The notes beneath the pieces are model-generated. The model saw only the letters and a program-made list of their open reading frames with translations, was not told the origin of the DNA and searched no databases. The translations under genes and the position numbers were made by a program. From Alisma plantago-aquatica (Eukaryota > Streptophyta > Magnoliopsida > Alismatales > Alismataceae): a DNA stretch of 64,000 bases. Of the stretch, positions 35,731-47,300 are shown one piece after another. Numbering within the stretch: position 1 is the stretch's first letter; each line of letters opens with the position of its first letter. The stretch lies in assembly GCA_963693085.1 (NCBI GenBank), contig OY856409.1, positions 1,340,620,915 through 1,340,684,914 of the forward strand, read 5' to 3'.

Positions 35731-36360
35731 AGTTCTATAGCTTTACCCCTGACCAAGTTGACCAGGAAAGATATTCCTTTTGTCTGAAATGACAAGTGTC
35801 AACAATCTTTCCAATTGCTGAAGGAAAGATTAACAAGTGCACATGTGTTGGTGTTACCTGAGTAAGGGAAGGGGTACATAGTCTTCTGTGATTCATCTAA
35901 GAAAGGTCTAGGATGTGTATTGATGCAGGATAAACAAGTGATTTCTTTTGCTTCTTGACAGCTTAAGAAATACGAGTAGAATTATCCGACACACGATCCA
36001 GAGTTAGCTGTTGTGGTCCATGCCTTGAAGATCTGGAAACATTATCTCTATGGAGAAACATTCCAAATTTTCACAGACCATAAGAACTTAAAGTATATCT
36101 TTTCACAGCATGAGCTGAACATGAGACAGCACCGCTGGATGGAATTAATCAAAGACTACGACTGTACAATTGATTATCATCCAGGGAAGGCTAATGTAGT
36201 TGCCGATGCACTAAGTAGGAAATCAACAACACCATCCCTAGATAAAGCACAGTTGAATTCCTTAGTGTGCTCTAAGAGGGATATGTTTATCTCCTTGAGG
36301 AAAAATAATGTACAGCTAAAAGTATCATTGTTAGTTGGGTTGTTACTGAGATGCACATAA
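35731..36360 (+). pseudogene. E2 RNase H
   Basis: FSSIALPLTKLTRKDIPFV, stop at 35785, ERLTSAHVLVLPE, stop at 35863, VFCDSSKKGLGCVLMQDKQV, stops at 35956 and 35977, then an open frame with [60 protein letters not shown] and [11 protein letters not shown]. The catalytic Asp positions CDSS, FTDH and VVADALS are visible. The frame is lost after 36360. Confidence 0.85.
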
Positions 36361-36406
36361 AACCAACTCTGAGATAGCAGATTAAAGAAGACAATAGACT
36401 GATACT

Positions 36407-37310
36407 GTGATTCAACAGATTAGATCGGAGTATGGTAGTGAGAAAAGGGATGGCTTCCATGATTCAGATGATCAGCTAGTTTGTTACCATGGTAGGATGG
36501 TAGTACCTGATGTTGATGACTTAAAGAAGTTAGTTCTGGAAGAAGCTCATTCTTCAATGTATGCTATGCATCCAGGAAGCACCAAGATGTATCATAATTT
36601 AAAAGATATGTATTAGTGGCCTGGATTAAAGAAGGATGTTGCTGAGTTTGTTATGCGGTGTCCAGTGTGTCAGTAGGTTAAAGCTGAACATCAAAAGCCT
36701 GTAGAAATAATGCAACCTCTACCTATACCACAGTGGAAATGGGATCATGTGACCATGGACTTTGTGGTTGGTTTGCCAAGAACAACCAAAATTCACAATT
36801 CCATCTGGGTGATAGTTGATAGGTTGACTAAGACAGCGCATTTCATAGCTGTCAAAACAACCTACACTGCTAAGAAGCTTGCACAGATATACATAAATGA
36901 GATAGTGTGTTTGCACAGGGTTCCGACTACTATTGTTTTTGATAGAGGTCCCTAGTTTACGAGTCATTTTTGGGAGTGACTCTGTAAAGCTTTGGGTATG
37001 TAGTTAAGGTTTAGTACAGCCTTTCACCCCTAGAGAGACGGACAGTCTGAGAGGACGATACAAACCTTAGAGGACTTGCTTAGGGCATGCGTCCGTCAGT
37101 TTGTGGGGAGTTGGGATCTACATCTGAGCTTGATAGAGTTTTCTTATAATAACAGATATCAACACAGTTTAGAGATAGCACCATATGAGGCTTTGTATGG
37201 TATACGTTGTATATCTCCCCTATGTTGGTATGAAACTGGTGAATATCATCTTTTGGGTACTGAGTTGGTTCAACAAACAACTGAGAAGATAAAGATCATA
37301 CAACAATAGT
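36407..37310 (+). pseudogene. E2 integrase core
   Basis: Zinc-binding part HSSMYAMHPGSTKMYHNL and CPVCQ-V-KAEHQKP, then KWDHVTMDFVVGLPR, VIVDRLTKTAHFIAVK, IVCLHRVPTTIVFDRGP (second Asp), FSTAFHP and DGQSERTIQTLEDLLRACV (catalytic Glu kept, unlike E1), and LHLSLIEFSYNN, PYEALYGIRCISPLCWYE. Stops at 36614, 36674, 36953, 36977, 37001, 37031 and 37307, all in one frame. Confidence 0.9.
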
Positions 37311-37800
37311 TGAAAACAGCCCAGGATAGACAGAAATCCTATGCTGAAAAGTGTCGTAGACCCTTAGAATTCCAAGGCGGAGACAGGGTGTACCTCAAGG
37401 TTTCACCTTGGAAAGGTATCCTGAGATTTGGAAAGAAAGGGAAGTTAGCTCTGAGGTTTATGGGGCCTTATCCAATCATTGAAAGGATGGGAAGGGTAGC
37501 CTATAACCTGGAGTTACCACCTGAGTTGCATAGATTGCACCCAGTGTTCCATATCTCTATGCTGAGGAAGTGTCATCCTGACACAGAGTTAGTTCTGCAA
37601 CCTATGGAGGTAGAGCTAAATGATGATATATCATATGTTGAAGGACCCGTGTTGATTCTTAATAGAAGAATCAAGAAACTGAAAAAGAAAGACATTTGTC
37701 TTGTAAAAGTTCTCTGGCATCATCGTGGCATTGAAAAGCTACATGGGAGCTAGAGGAAGAGATGAGGAGGAAGTACCCTACTCTTTTCTCTTAAGTGTTT
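37310..37800 (+). pseudogene. E2 integrase C-terminus and chromodomain
   Basis: 147-residue frame: RPLEFQGGDRVYLKVSPWKG, LRFGKKGKLALRFMGPYP, LPPELHRLHPVFHISMLRK, DDISYVEGPVLILNRRIKKL and CLVKVLWHHRGIE. A one-base change near 37735 then shifts the expected ATWELEEEM ending out of frame ('acatgggagctagaggaagagatg' is still readable in another frame). The chromodomain-like ending supports chromovirus membership. Confidence 0.85.
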
Positions 37801-37831
37801 TCGTTGATGATTTCGGGGACGAAATCCTTAT

Positions 37832-37846
37832 AAGGGGTGGATAATT
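37832..37846 (+). promoter_or_regulatory. E2 polypurine tract
   Basis: 'aaggggtggataatt' before TGTAACATCC at 37847, preceded by 'tttcggggacgaaatcc'. Marks the plus-oriented 3' LTR start. Confidence 0.8.
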
Positions 37847-38560
37847 TGTAACATCCATGACCTTGGTTATGCTTTAACCCTAGGTGTTTTTCTTAATAAA
37901 GTGGATTATATGCTTGCTCTTATCTCTTGAAAAGTAATTATGACACAAGAGGAACTCATAATTCAATTTCAGTCCTTTTTGAATGATGTTGAAATAATAT
38001 TTTGTTTGTTTTGGACTAAAGTGCAAATTACCCAAGTTGAGGGGTTAAATTGCAAATTGTGCATGATAATATGTTCCTCGTGTGTTGAAGCATCATGATA
38101 ATGAAGACGATGCAGAGGTATGGCTACCCCAAGCCTGAATACCAAGAAAGAGCTAATAAAGCAATGTTTGAGCATTATAACCTAGTTTTGGTGTATTGTG
38201 CAATTTACCCAAAACCCAGGGTTCAATATGCAAATTATCACTTTAATAAGGTCCCTAATATTTCTTGGTATCATGTGGAGAAAAGAAAATAAGAGGGGAA
38301 CCTCATTTGAATTACTTTGGAACGGAGAGAATCTTGATATTAAAATAATCAAGATTTAAGCATAATTGAAACCTTAATTCAATTTAATGCAAAAATAAAT
38401 AAATTAATTGAAGGGTCTTCAACCAAAAATGATATGGTTGAATTTTCTCAAATGTGAACATCCTTATGCCTTGAAAAGGCACGAAAATATCCTAAGGAGG
38501 TGAAGACTCCACTCACCTTATTATAAGAAAAAGAAATATCCACTAACTTATGGATATTAA

Positions 38561-38570
38561 TATAAAAAGG
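38561..38570 (+). promoter_or_regulatory. TATA box in E2 LTR, left arm
   Basis: TATAAAAAGG, pointing toward the palindrome centre 1.2 kb away. Its mirror is at 40956-40965. Confidence 0.5.
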
Positions 38571-39244
38571 GTTAAGGTGCTTAATTTTCTTTTCATTAAA
38601 ACATGGATAATTGAGAGGAATAAGAGGCAAAGAGGATAGCCTCGTCTCTAAGGAAAGGAAGGGGGCAAGTGGCAAGAATTTGGGAGGGATAATTCCTACT
38701 TTCTCTCTCTTAATTGAATTTTCAATAAAATTCACATATATGCTCATTTATCCATAGACTAAAAGGGGAATTTCGAATTCACTTCCACCCTTTGCTTGCA
38801 AAACGACTTTGGGATCTTTGAAGGACCAGGAGGACGACCCCCAACGTGTTGGTTAGCTTATTGACTTTCTTTCATCTTGATTTCATGGTGGAAATCACAA
38901 ATCAAGCATTGATTTCTTCTTTTCTTCACTCCATCTTCAACCCTAGCCAATCTTTTCACTCCAAAGCTTGAGGACGAGCCTTGGGAGAGTTGCAAAAGCC
39001 TCTTCCACCATTTTTTACGTGGAGCTCCAAGATTTGAAGCTCAATTGAAGGCGGGTTATATAACTTGAACCCTTAACTATTGTTATTGAACTCAATTCCT
39101 CAATTCAATTGATTCAATTGTTCTTCTTGTAATACCTTTGATTAATTGATGAAATTACCATGAAGATGGCAGTAGGTTTTATGGAATTGAAGGTTTATGA
39201 TGATGACATCATCACAAGCACACACCTCAATCAAGAATAGGAGC

Positions 39245-39560
39245 AAACGGTTTGCAAAACCACATGAACTAATTTGGTTTCAAAACCGAATGAGTAGATT
39301 CAGTTTCAAAACTGAATGGCCAATTAAGTTCAAGACCGAATGGGTAATTCCATTCAAGACCGAATGGGTAATTCTATTCAATACTAAATAGGTTAAATAC
39401 ACAAAACCGAATGGGTAATTATAACCAAGATTGATTGGATAAATCACTTCAAAACCAAATGGGTGATTCGGTTTCAAAACTGAATGGTTGGAATCATTTT
39501 CAAGGTTGATTGAAGTGATTTGGTTTCAAAACCGAATGGGTGATTCGGTGTCAAAACCAA
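39245..39560 (+). repeat. Tandem repeats 'accgaatgggtaattc' (left arm)
   Basis: About ten degenerate units of 20-27 bp built on 'ttcaaaaccgaatgggt'. Mirrored at 39960-40275 in the right arm with slightly different copies. Confidence 0.8.
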
Positions 39561-39783
39561 ATGAAGGTCAAGAACCTCAAGACCGCATGAGGTCAAGCAC
39601 CTCAAGACCGCATGGATGGTCAAAGGTGGTAATTGAAGGATTGAAAATCCAAGGGTCAATAATTGTTGAACTCCAACAATTCAATCGATTGAAGGTTTCA
39701 ATATAGAAAAGCATGTTCAATTGATTGATGAGTTTATCTAAAGAACCCTTGCGGTTTTGAGACTGATTTGAACCATTTTATCC

Positions 39784-41679
39784 AAATCAGTCTCAAAACC
39801 GCAAGGGTTCTTTAGATAAACTCATCAATCAATTAAGCATGCTTTGCTATATTGAAACCTTCAATTGATTGAATTGTCGGAGTTCAACAGTTTTTGACCC
39901 TTGGATTTTCAATCCTTCAATTACCACCTTTGACCATCCATGCGGTCTTGAGGTGATTGACCTTCATTCAGTTTTGAAACTGAATCACCCATTCGGTTTT
40001 GAAATCGAATCACTTCAATCAACCCTGAAAATGATTCCAATCATTTGATGTTGAAACCGAATCACCCATTCAGTTTTGAAGTGATTTATCCAATCAATCT
40101 TGGGTATAATTACCCATTAGGTTTTTTGTATTTAACCCATTTGGTCTTGAATGGAATTACCCATTCGTTCTTGAATGGAATTACCCATTCGGTCTTGAAC
40201 TTAATTGGCCATTCGGTTTTGAAACTGAATCTACTCATTCGGTTTTGAAACCGAATTAGTTCATGCGGTTTTGCAAACCGTTTGCTCCTATTCTTGATTG
40301 AGGTGTGTGCTTGTGATGATGTCATCATCATCAACCTTAAATCCCACGAAATCTACTACCATCTTCATGGTAATTGCATCAACTAATCAAAGGTATTACA
40401 AGAAGAACAATTGAATCAATTGAATTGAGGAATTGAGTTCATAACAATAGTTCAGGGTTCAAGTTATATAACCCGCCTTCAATTGAGCTTAAAATCTCAT
40501 AGATCCACGTCAACAATGGTGGAAGAAGCTTTTGTAACTCTCCCAAGGCTCGTCCTCAAGCTTTGGAGTGAAAAGATTGGCTAGGGTTGAAGATGGAGTG
40601 AAGAAAAGAAGAAATCAATGCTTGATTTGTGATTTCCACCATGAAATCAAGATGAAAGAAAGTCAAGAAGCTTACCAACAGGTTGGGGTCGTCCTCCTGG
40701 TACTTCAAAGCTCCCAAAGTCGTTTTGCAAGCAAAGGGTGGAAGTGAATTCGAAATTCCCCTTTTAGTCTATGGATAAATGAGCATATATGTGAATTTTA
40801 TTGAAAATTCAATTAAGAGAGAGAAAGTAGGAATTATCTCTCCAAAATTCTTGCCACTTGCCCCCTTCCTTTCCTTATATATGAGGCTATCATCTTTGCC
40901 TCTTATTCCTCTCAATTATCCATGCTTTAAAGAAAAGCAAATTAAGCACCTTAACCCTTTTTATATTAATATCCATAAGTTAGTGGATATTTCTTTTTCT
41001 TATAATAAGGTGAGTGGAGTCTTCACCTCCTTAGGATATTTTCGTGCCTTTTCAAGGCATAAGGATGTTCACACTTGAGAAAATTCAACCATCTCGTTTT
41101 TGGTTGAAGACCCTTCAATTATTTTATTTATTTTTTCATTAAATTGAATTAAGGTTTCAATTATGCTTAAATCTTGATTATTTTAATATCAAGATTCTCT
41201 CCCCTCCAAAGTAATTCAAATGAGGCACCCCTATTATTTTATTTTCTCCACATGATGCCAATAAATATTAGGGACCTTATTAAAGTGATAATTTGCATAT
41301 TGAACCCTGGGTTTTGGGTAAATTGCACATTACACCAAAACTATGTTATAATGCTCAAACATTGCTTTATCAACTCTTTTTTGGTACTCAGGATTGGGGT
41401 AGCCATACCAATGCATCATCTTCATTCTCATGATGCTTCAACACATGAGGAACATATTATCATGCACAATTTGCAATTCAACCCCTCAACTTGGGTAATT
41501 TGCACTTTAGTCCAAAACAAATAAAATATTATTTCAACATCATTCAAAAAGGAATGAAATTGAATTATGAGTTCCTCTTGAGTCTTAATTACTTTTCAAG
41601 AGATAAGAGCAAGCATATAATCCACTTTATTAAGCAAAACACCTAGGGTTAAATCATAACCCAGGTCAGGGATGTTACA
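39784..41679 (-). repeat. E2 outer right LTR part, right arm of palindrome
   Basis: Reverse complement of 37847-39769, ending ..GATGTTACA, followed by ACTAC (41680-41684). The E1 RT frame resumes immediately after. Confidence 0.9.
40956..40965 (-). promoter_or_regulatory. TATA box in E2 LTR, right arm
   Basis: The minus strand reads TATAAAAAGG, pointing toward the palindrome centre, convergent with 38561-38570. Confidence 0.5.
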
Positions 41680-41684
41680 ACTAC
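41680..41684. repeat. E2 target-site duplication, right (ACTAC)
   Basis: ACTAC, identical to 29216-29220. Removing E2 and one copy restores the E1 RT reading through 'gtgtgtagttttatgggtt'. Confidence 0.85.
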
Positions 41685-42314
41685 ACACTTCTATCGATGT
41701 CCTCAGTTGATCCCACTCTGTCACAGACTCAACCTTCTTGGGATCTACATGAACTCCCTCACCAGATATGACATGCCCCAGAAAAGCCACCTCCTTCAAC
41801 CAGAACCCACACTTGCTGAACTAGGCGTATAGTTGATGCTGCCTCAACACAGTCAACACCTGACAAAGATGCTACTCATGGTGTTGACTATCATGACTGT
41901 ATATCAGGATGTCATCTATGAAGACCACTACAAACTGATCAAGAAATGGTCAAAACACACTATTCATCAATTCCATGGATGTTGTCGGTGCATTGGTCAG
42001 CCCAAATGACATAACCACACACTCGTAGTGACCACACATTGTCCTAAAAGCCGACTTAGGTATGTCATCCTCCCTGATTCTCAACTAGTAATATCTTGAC
42101 CTCAGGTCTATCTTCAATAACACTGTCGCACCACACAACTGATCAAACAAGTCGTCTATCCTTGGCAAAAGATACTTATACTTTATCATCACCTTGTTCA
42201 ACTACATGTAGTCTATACACAGCCTCATGGGCCCATCCTTCTTCTTCACAGTACTAGAGCACCCTACAGAGACATACTTGCCCTGATAAAACCCTTGTCA
42301 AGCAGCTCTTGCAA
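41685..42314 (-). pseudogene. E1 reverse transcriptase, N-terminal two thirds
   Basis: In broken frames from high to low coordinate: a decayed RT entry, then [15 protein letters not shown] near 41915-41950 (catalytic FIDD kept), FSKCGFWLKEVAFLGHVISG and VDPKKVESVTEWDQLRTSIE up to the E2 insertion site. The remaining RT thumb is at 29010-29215. Confidence 0.8.
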
Positions 42315-42960
42315 CTATCTTTTCAACTCTTCCATCTCTATTGGAGACAACATGTACAATATCTGAGCTATCGGCTGCGTGCCTGGGACTAGATTGATCT
42401 CAAAGTCAATCTCTCGGTGTGAGGGTAACACTGGGGAACTCCTCATGAAACATGTCCTCAAACTCCCCAACAATTGACACCTCCTAAATACTAGGACTCC
42501 TTGGCTCAGTATCCAGCACATATGCAAGAATGCCTCACAACCATGTCTCAACAGCTTCCCTGCTACCATTGTAGATGCCAGACACGTCAGAAGAATCTTC
42601 CTATCCCTTTGTAATATCCACGTCTCATCACCATCTAAAAATATTGTCTGCTTGGAACCACAATCCAAGACCACTCTATACTTCTCCAAGGTGTCCATTC
42701 CAAGGATTACATTGAACCCATGCATGTCAAGTGGTATGAGATCCACTTGTATGTTGTTCCCTAACACAGGAAGGACACACCTCCTGCAACACTGCGGAAC
42801 CAACTAATGGGGTTTCTAACAACAAACTATCTCTCCTATGACTAATAGGAAAAAGATAACTGTCAAGCACTTTGCAAGCGACAAAAGAGTGTGTTGCACC
42901 CGGGACAACCAAAATAGATACTAAGCAAATCACAATGAAATAATTCAATCTGACCTGTTA
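42315..42960 (-). pseudogene. E1 protease region
   Basis: The motif ILVVPGATHSFVACK (42860-42920) lacks the catalytic Asp (Val in its place). After a frameshift: VDLIPLDMHGFNVILGMDTL, KYRVVLDCGSKQTIF, LLRHGCEAFLHM and REIDFEINLVPGTQPIAQI, the linker to RT. Same arrangement as E2 34330-35040. Confidence 0.8.
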
Positions 42961-43144
42961 CTACTCACGGGTTGACCAACGCATCTGGATGACTCATGGC
43001 ATAAAATCTAGTGGTTGCCTATTGTCTCCCCCATCCTCTACTTCCTTGAGCGGACGATCCGGCCTACGACGCTTGCTCACATCCTCATACTCATGCATCG
43101 CTGAACTGTTGCCTCTGCAAGCCTTGATGGCCCTACCTCAGTTG

Positions 43145-44206
43145 CTAGGTCACCTCGTCATCTCTCAGTGGGAAATCCCGCCTCAGGTGTCCTACCTGCC
43201 CACACTTGTGGCACACTCTAGTCTCAAAATGTGGCCTAGACGGCCCTATCACTAACACTAACGCAGTGTTGTGAGCTCTAGTAGGTGGAAAGATATGGCT
43301 TCTATCTCTACTTAGTGACCACTGCGTCTGATAACTGAACCTCTGTGGTGCTGAAAGTGTAGAAAACCTCATCTTCTTAATGCCTCCTGGAGACTGCCCT
43401 TGGAACTGTGAAGACCTCCACCTGGAACTCATCTCCTGCTTCTCTATCACAGACCTCTCGATCCTCCTAACAGACTCCATGAACATGGAAAACCTCTCTT
43501 GATTCTCTAAAGCATCCACCGGGGTAGACAACTCAACGTTCAACCCCTTCTCAAAACATTGTATCCTCTCATCATATTTGGCAGCCATATGCAGACAAAA
43601 CTGAAGAAGTTCCATAAACTTGGTCTAGTACTTGTTGATCGACATCGAACCCTGTTGGATCTACTCAAACTGGCTAATCTTCTCATCCAGATAGGTCTGT
43701 GGGAAGTACCAACTAAGAAACTCATGTCAGAACTCCTCCCATCCAACAGCCACTCCAGGTCTCTTCTCCTCTTCTATGGCCCACTAATGGCCAACACTCC
43801 CTTTTAGAAGGTACATTGCATGCTTGAACTTATCCCCCTCTGGGATTCTAAGGATCTTAAAGGCTTTCTCAACCTCAGTAAGCTCTAGATCAACATCTGT
43901 TGGATCAGTCATCCCAACATACTCCACTACCCCAACAAGGCAAAGTCGCTCAAAAGTCTTCCCAGTACTCAAAGATTCCGCATTGGGAATCAGTGCCCTT
44001 GGCTGAGGTGTGGGCATCTTGTTCACCATATGCATCATAGTATCCATGAACTATCCAAAAAGGGACTCAAAGGTAGGATTTTCAAGCATGGTTGGGTCAA
44101 ATTGGGGACCCTCAGGCGGTCAATCTTCTCACACATGGTTCCTTAAACCACCACCTGGTGCAGCAACACTACTCTCAATAGTGTGTTCTTCATGTTCTCC
44201 AGACAT
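43145..44206 (-). pseudogene. E1 gag
   Basis: ATG at 44204-44206, with ESSVAAPGGG as in E2. Then MDTMMHMVNKMPTPQPRALI, LTEVEKAFKILRIPEGDKF, HAMYLLKGSVGH, a frameshift, MELLQFCLHMAAKYDERIQ, FEKGLNVELSTPVDALENQE and a Ser/Gln-rich linker. The zinc knuckle near 43165-43215 reads CHKCGQVGHLRRDF, with the last Cys replaced by Phe. Several frame breaks. Confidence 0.85.
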
Positions 44207-44319
44207 CTTTAAGCTTCTCCTCTTCTTCTGTATAAGAAGAAGACACTAAGACGGAATGGAGAACACAAGAAAAGACACAAACCCTAGTCTCAGGTCCATG
44301 TAGACTCATCAAACATAAA

Positions 44320-44331
44320 GCTCTGATACCA
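44320..44331 (-). promoter_or_regulatory. E1 primer binding site
   Basis: The minus strand reads TGGTATCAGAGC, 7 bp from the inner end of the E1 5' LTR. Confidence 0.9.
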
Positions 44332-44338
44332 ACCAAAC

Positions 44339-47300
44339 CGTGATGCCCTGTGCCACAAAAAACGAGATAACTCCAAACTAAACGCGGAAACAAAACTAAA
44401 CAAGGATTACCAAAAAACACTAAAAATTAAAACCAATTACAACAAGGACCAACATCAAGAAAATTATTACATGAGGGTCCAAAACTTGCCATCTGAAACA
44501 TATATCATAAAGCATCATTATTTACAGCATGCCCATAAAAAGACTACATTTCACATGTGATATCTGTTCATTTACATAAACATGTACAACAGCCAACTAT
44601 ATACAACAAGGGAGCATAAATCAAAAACTCATATCCATAACACCATTGAGGAACACACGTAACTCCCCAAGACCTGAGTGTACAGGGATGACTCTAGGAC
44701 TCTAACCATAAAAGACCACAAGCAGCATTCCCAACCTTAACAGCCACTGTCCCTCATGTTGCTGCTCATCCTCCATTGCACGATCTCTACCTCCTCGTGC
44801 ACGTCCACCCAAAAGATGTGGGAAACTCACGGGGTGAGATTCCAAATCTCAGCGGGAGATATAACTCTCCACCAACACTATTATTAAGACAGATAACTAA
44901 AGTAAGTAGATAAAGAACTAAGTCAGATGAACAAATTCACTTAAATGATATGTATCTATTGAATAAAACAAATTATGCAATATTGGGCACTTATTACTGA
45001 ATAGTAGAATAATCAATAATCTAAGAAGGAATATGAAGAACATGTATATTCTCTACCAACTAACATTTACAAAAGCAAGGAAAGGCTACAACCAATGTTT
45101 TCGTATTTGATCGTAAGAAAGTGTACTACACGATTGGTTACATATTTTATTATGCCCCAAGGATTTTAGTCGTACAACCCAAATCCAACTGACCATTGCT
45201 AAGCCATACAAGATCTATGGAAGAGTCAGAATCCATGACCTAACCAAACCTCATGGTCAGTAAACGAGTATGCAGTAGAGACATATCAGTCAACTGCAAC
45301 CTGTGACATATATTCAAACAGTAAAAGTCTTATCCCACCCAGGGTATGGCCCGCAGCCAATCCTATGAAACCACATAAGCAAGATATCATTGATCTATGG
45401 CCTGCAGTCGCACTCCTTCCAGTATGGCCCACAATCAATCCTGTGAATGCATATACTCAATAGTATATCACTCCAAGCTTCCTCTAAGGGAAAGCCTGTT
45501 TCACCATCCAGCAAGTGCTGACACTGAAATGGATCTATGGCACAGGGCAGAACTACATGTTCAGGTTACACTTGATTAGTTAAGTCTATTTAAATGCCTT
45601 TCACCATCAATCAAGTTATAATGTACAAAGTCAGAACACATTCTACAAAAGTAAGGGCATAACACAACTCTAAAAGATATAAAATGTATAGGGTGTGATC
45701 TTATCACACTATCACCATAAGAGGCATGTATTATTTCCATTCATACCATCATCAACAAGCTACATATCATAGGATACCAATCCCTCAACTCATCATTGGG
45801 AAAATCCATCTCCTATTATGCAACAAGTCATTTCCAGGTCACAGGAAACCCATTCACATTATTCATGTATCACAAGTGCCTCAACACGACTCACAAGGGC
45901 ATATTCAACCTGTGTCATATCAGAATCACCATAGCCTACACTAGCTATGATTATCAAGCTCATAACACTTGCATGGTTAGAAGTTGATAAGCAAGAGAGA
46001 GATAACCACATAAAATCATAATCCTTTCATGATAGAGAAATAAGCAAGATCATTGTTCATTATTAGGGTTAAGGTTTCCTCTTAGCCGATTAGAGTTTAC
46101 AAGACTAGGTTTAATCATCAACCCTAGAACCATAACCCTCCATCATCTTGGAGTGTATAAGGATGAGGAAACATCATCAGAGTTGATTAGATGACATTTT
46201 AAACAACATTATATATGGCTTCTATATCATTCATATATGAATATCATTAAGTGTTCACATGTGCTTCTCATCCACCTACCATCACCCTATGTTGACCACA
46301 TTACCACATAGGTCACAACCACCCATCATGGTCCATGTCATGACCGCGACACTCATGTGTCTTGACCATCCACCAACATGTCGTGACCTCCACCCTCTAG
46401 GTCATGTCGCTCCTGTGACACTTCAGGTTAGGGTTCCACAAAACATCTTGACTAAAGTTGTCTCGACCTCCACCCATGTCACGACCCAAGACCATCATGG
46501 TTGCAACCCTACACTCTAGGGTAAGTCTCAACTCAAGCAAGGAAGGAACAAGACACCAACTCAGGGGTGACTAGACCACTTAACACCAAAAGCCTTGACC
46601 TAACACCGCTAGGTCAAACTCAACCACAAGGAAGCATCTCGACCAAAAGTTATCAAGGTCGTGACCACCAAGAGGGAAGTGTCGTGACCACACCAAGATG
46701 CATCTTCTAGGTCTCAAAATAGAACTAAAACCAAGGGGAGAATAAAGGTCAACATGAAGGAAAACTCAAGCAACTGATCACTAAACCCTAAAGCATAGGT
46801 CAAGAAACCACCAGAAAGAACCTCTTCCAAAGAAGGGAAAACCATGCTCAAGGTAACCAAGACTGAACCTAACATCTGTCCAACTTCTAGGTATATGAAC
46901 ACAAAGCATGGGGGCAAGATCAAGGGCAAAACTTAGAGAAGAACCTTCACAACGCATCATCTACTAAATCGGGTACACATAGATTAGGGTTTTGGATTCT
47001 ACCAAATCAATCAAGATGTCTTTACCAAACAAACTCTAGAGATTACCACTAAGTGCAAGCATGATGAGGAAGCAATTTAGAGAGAGAATATAGTAATAAA
47101 AAGTATAAAGAAATGCAATAATAGAGTAGGTTTAGTGTTATATATCCTGCCTTAATATGATCACCACCAAGAGCTCCTAAATCCAAGATCAACAGCTCCA
47201 AGCACACAATCCAAAGGTTGAAGAAGCTTCATCAAAAGCTCCACACTCGATCACAAGAGCACCTCAAGAAGGAGAAGACACCAAGGTCAAAGATAGCCCA

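Larger units (their letters stand above)
37847..39769 (+). repeat. E2 inner right LTR part (5' portion), left arm of palindrome
   Basis: Starts TGTAACATCC. Paired with 39784-41679 across a 14-nt spacer (39770-39783). A 61-nt comparison of the outer ends shows 4 differences. It contains TATAAAAAGG at 38561-38570 on the plus strand. Confidence 0.9.
29221..41679 (-). mobile_element. Ty3/gypsy element E2: single insertion with flipped interior and palindromic LTRs
   Basis: 12,459 bp between perfect ACTAC duplications inside E1 RT. The outer ends are minus-oriented: the left begins with the complement of an LTR 3' end, the right ends with the complement of an LTR 5' end (..GATGTTACA). The interior, from primer site 33016 to polypurine tract 37832, is plus-oriented. 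The order is therefore (LTR 3' part)' - LTR 3' part - gag-pol - LTR 5' part - (LTR 5' part)'. The strand given is that of the outer ends. The domains closely resemble E1, so it is a related chromovirus. Confidence 0.9.

Noticed and set aside
29221..41679. E2 palindromes as a sequencing or assembly fold-back artefact
   Set aside because: Arms differ by several percent, the loop and deletion are asymmetric, and the target-site duplications fit a real insertion; artefactual fold-backs give identical arms.
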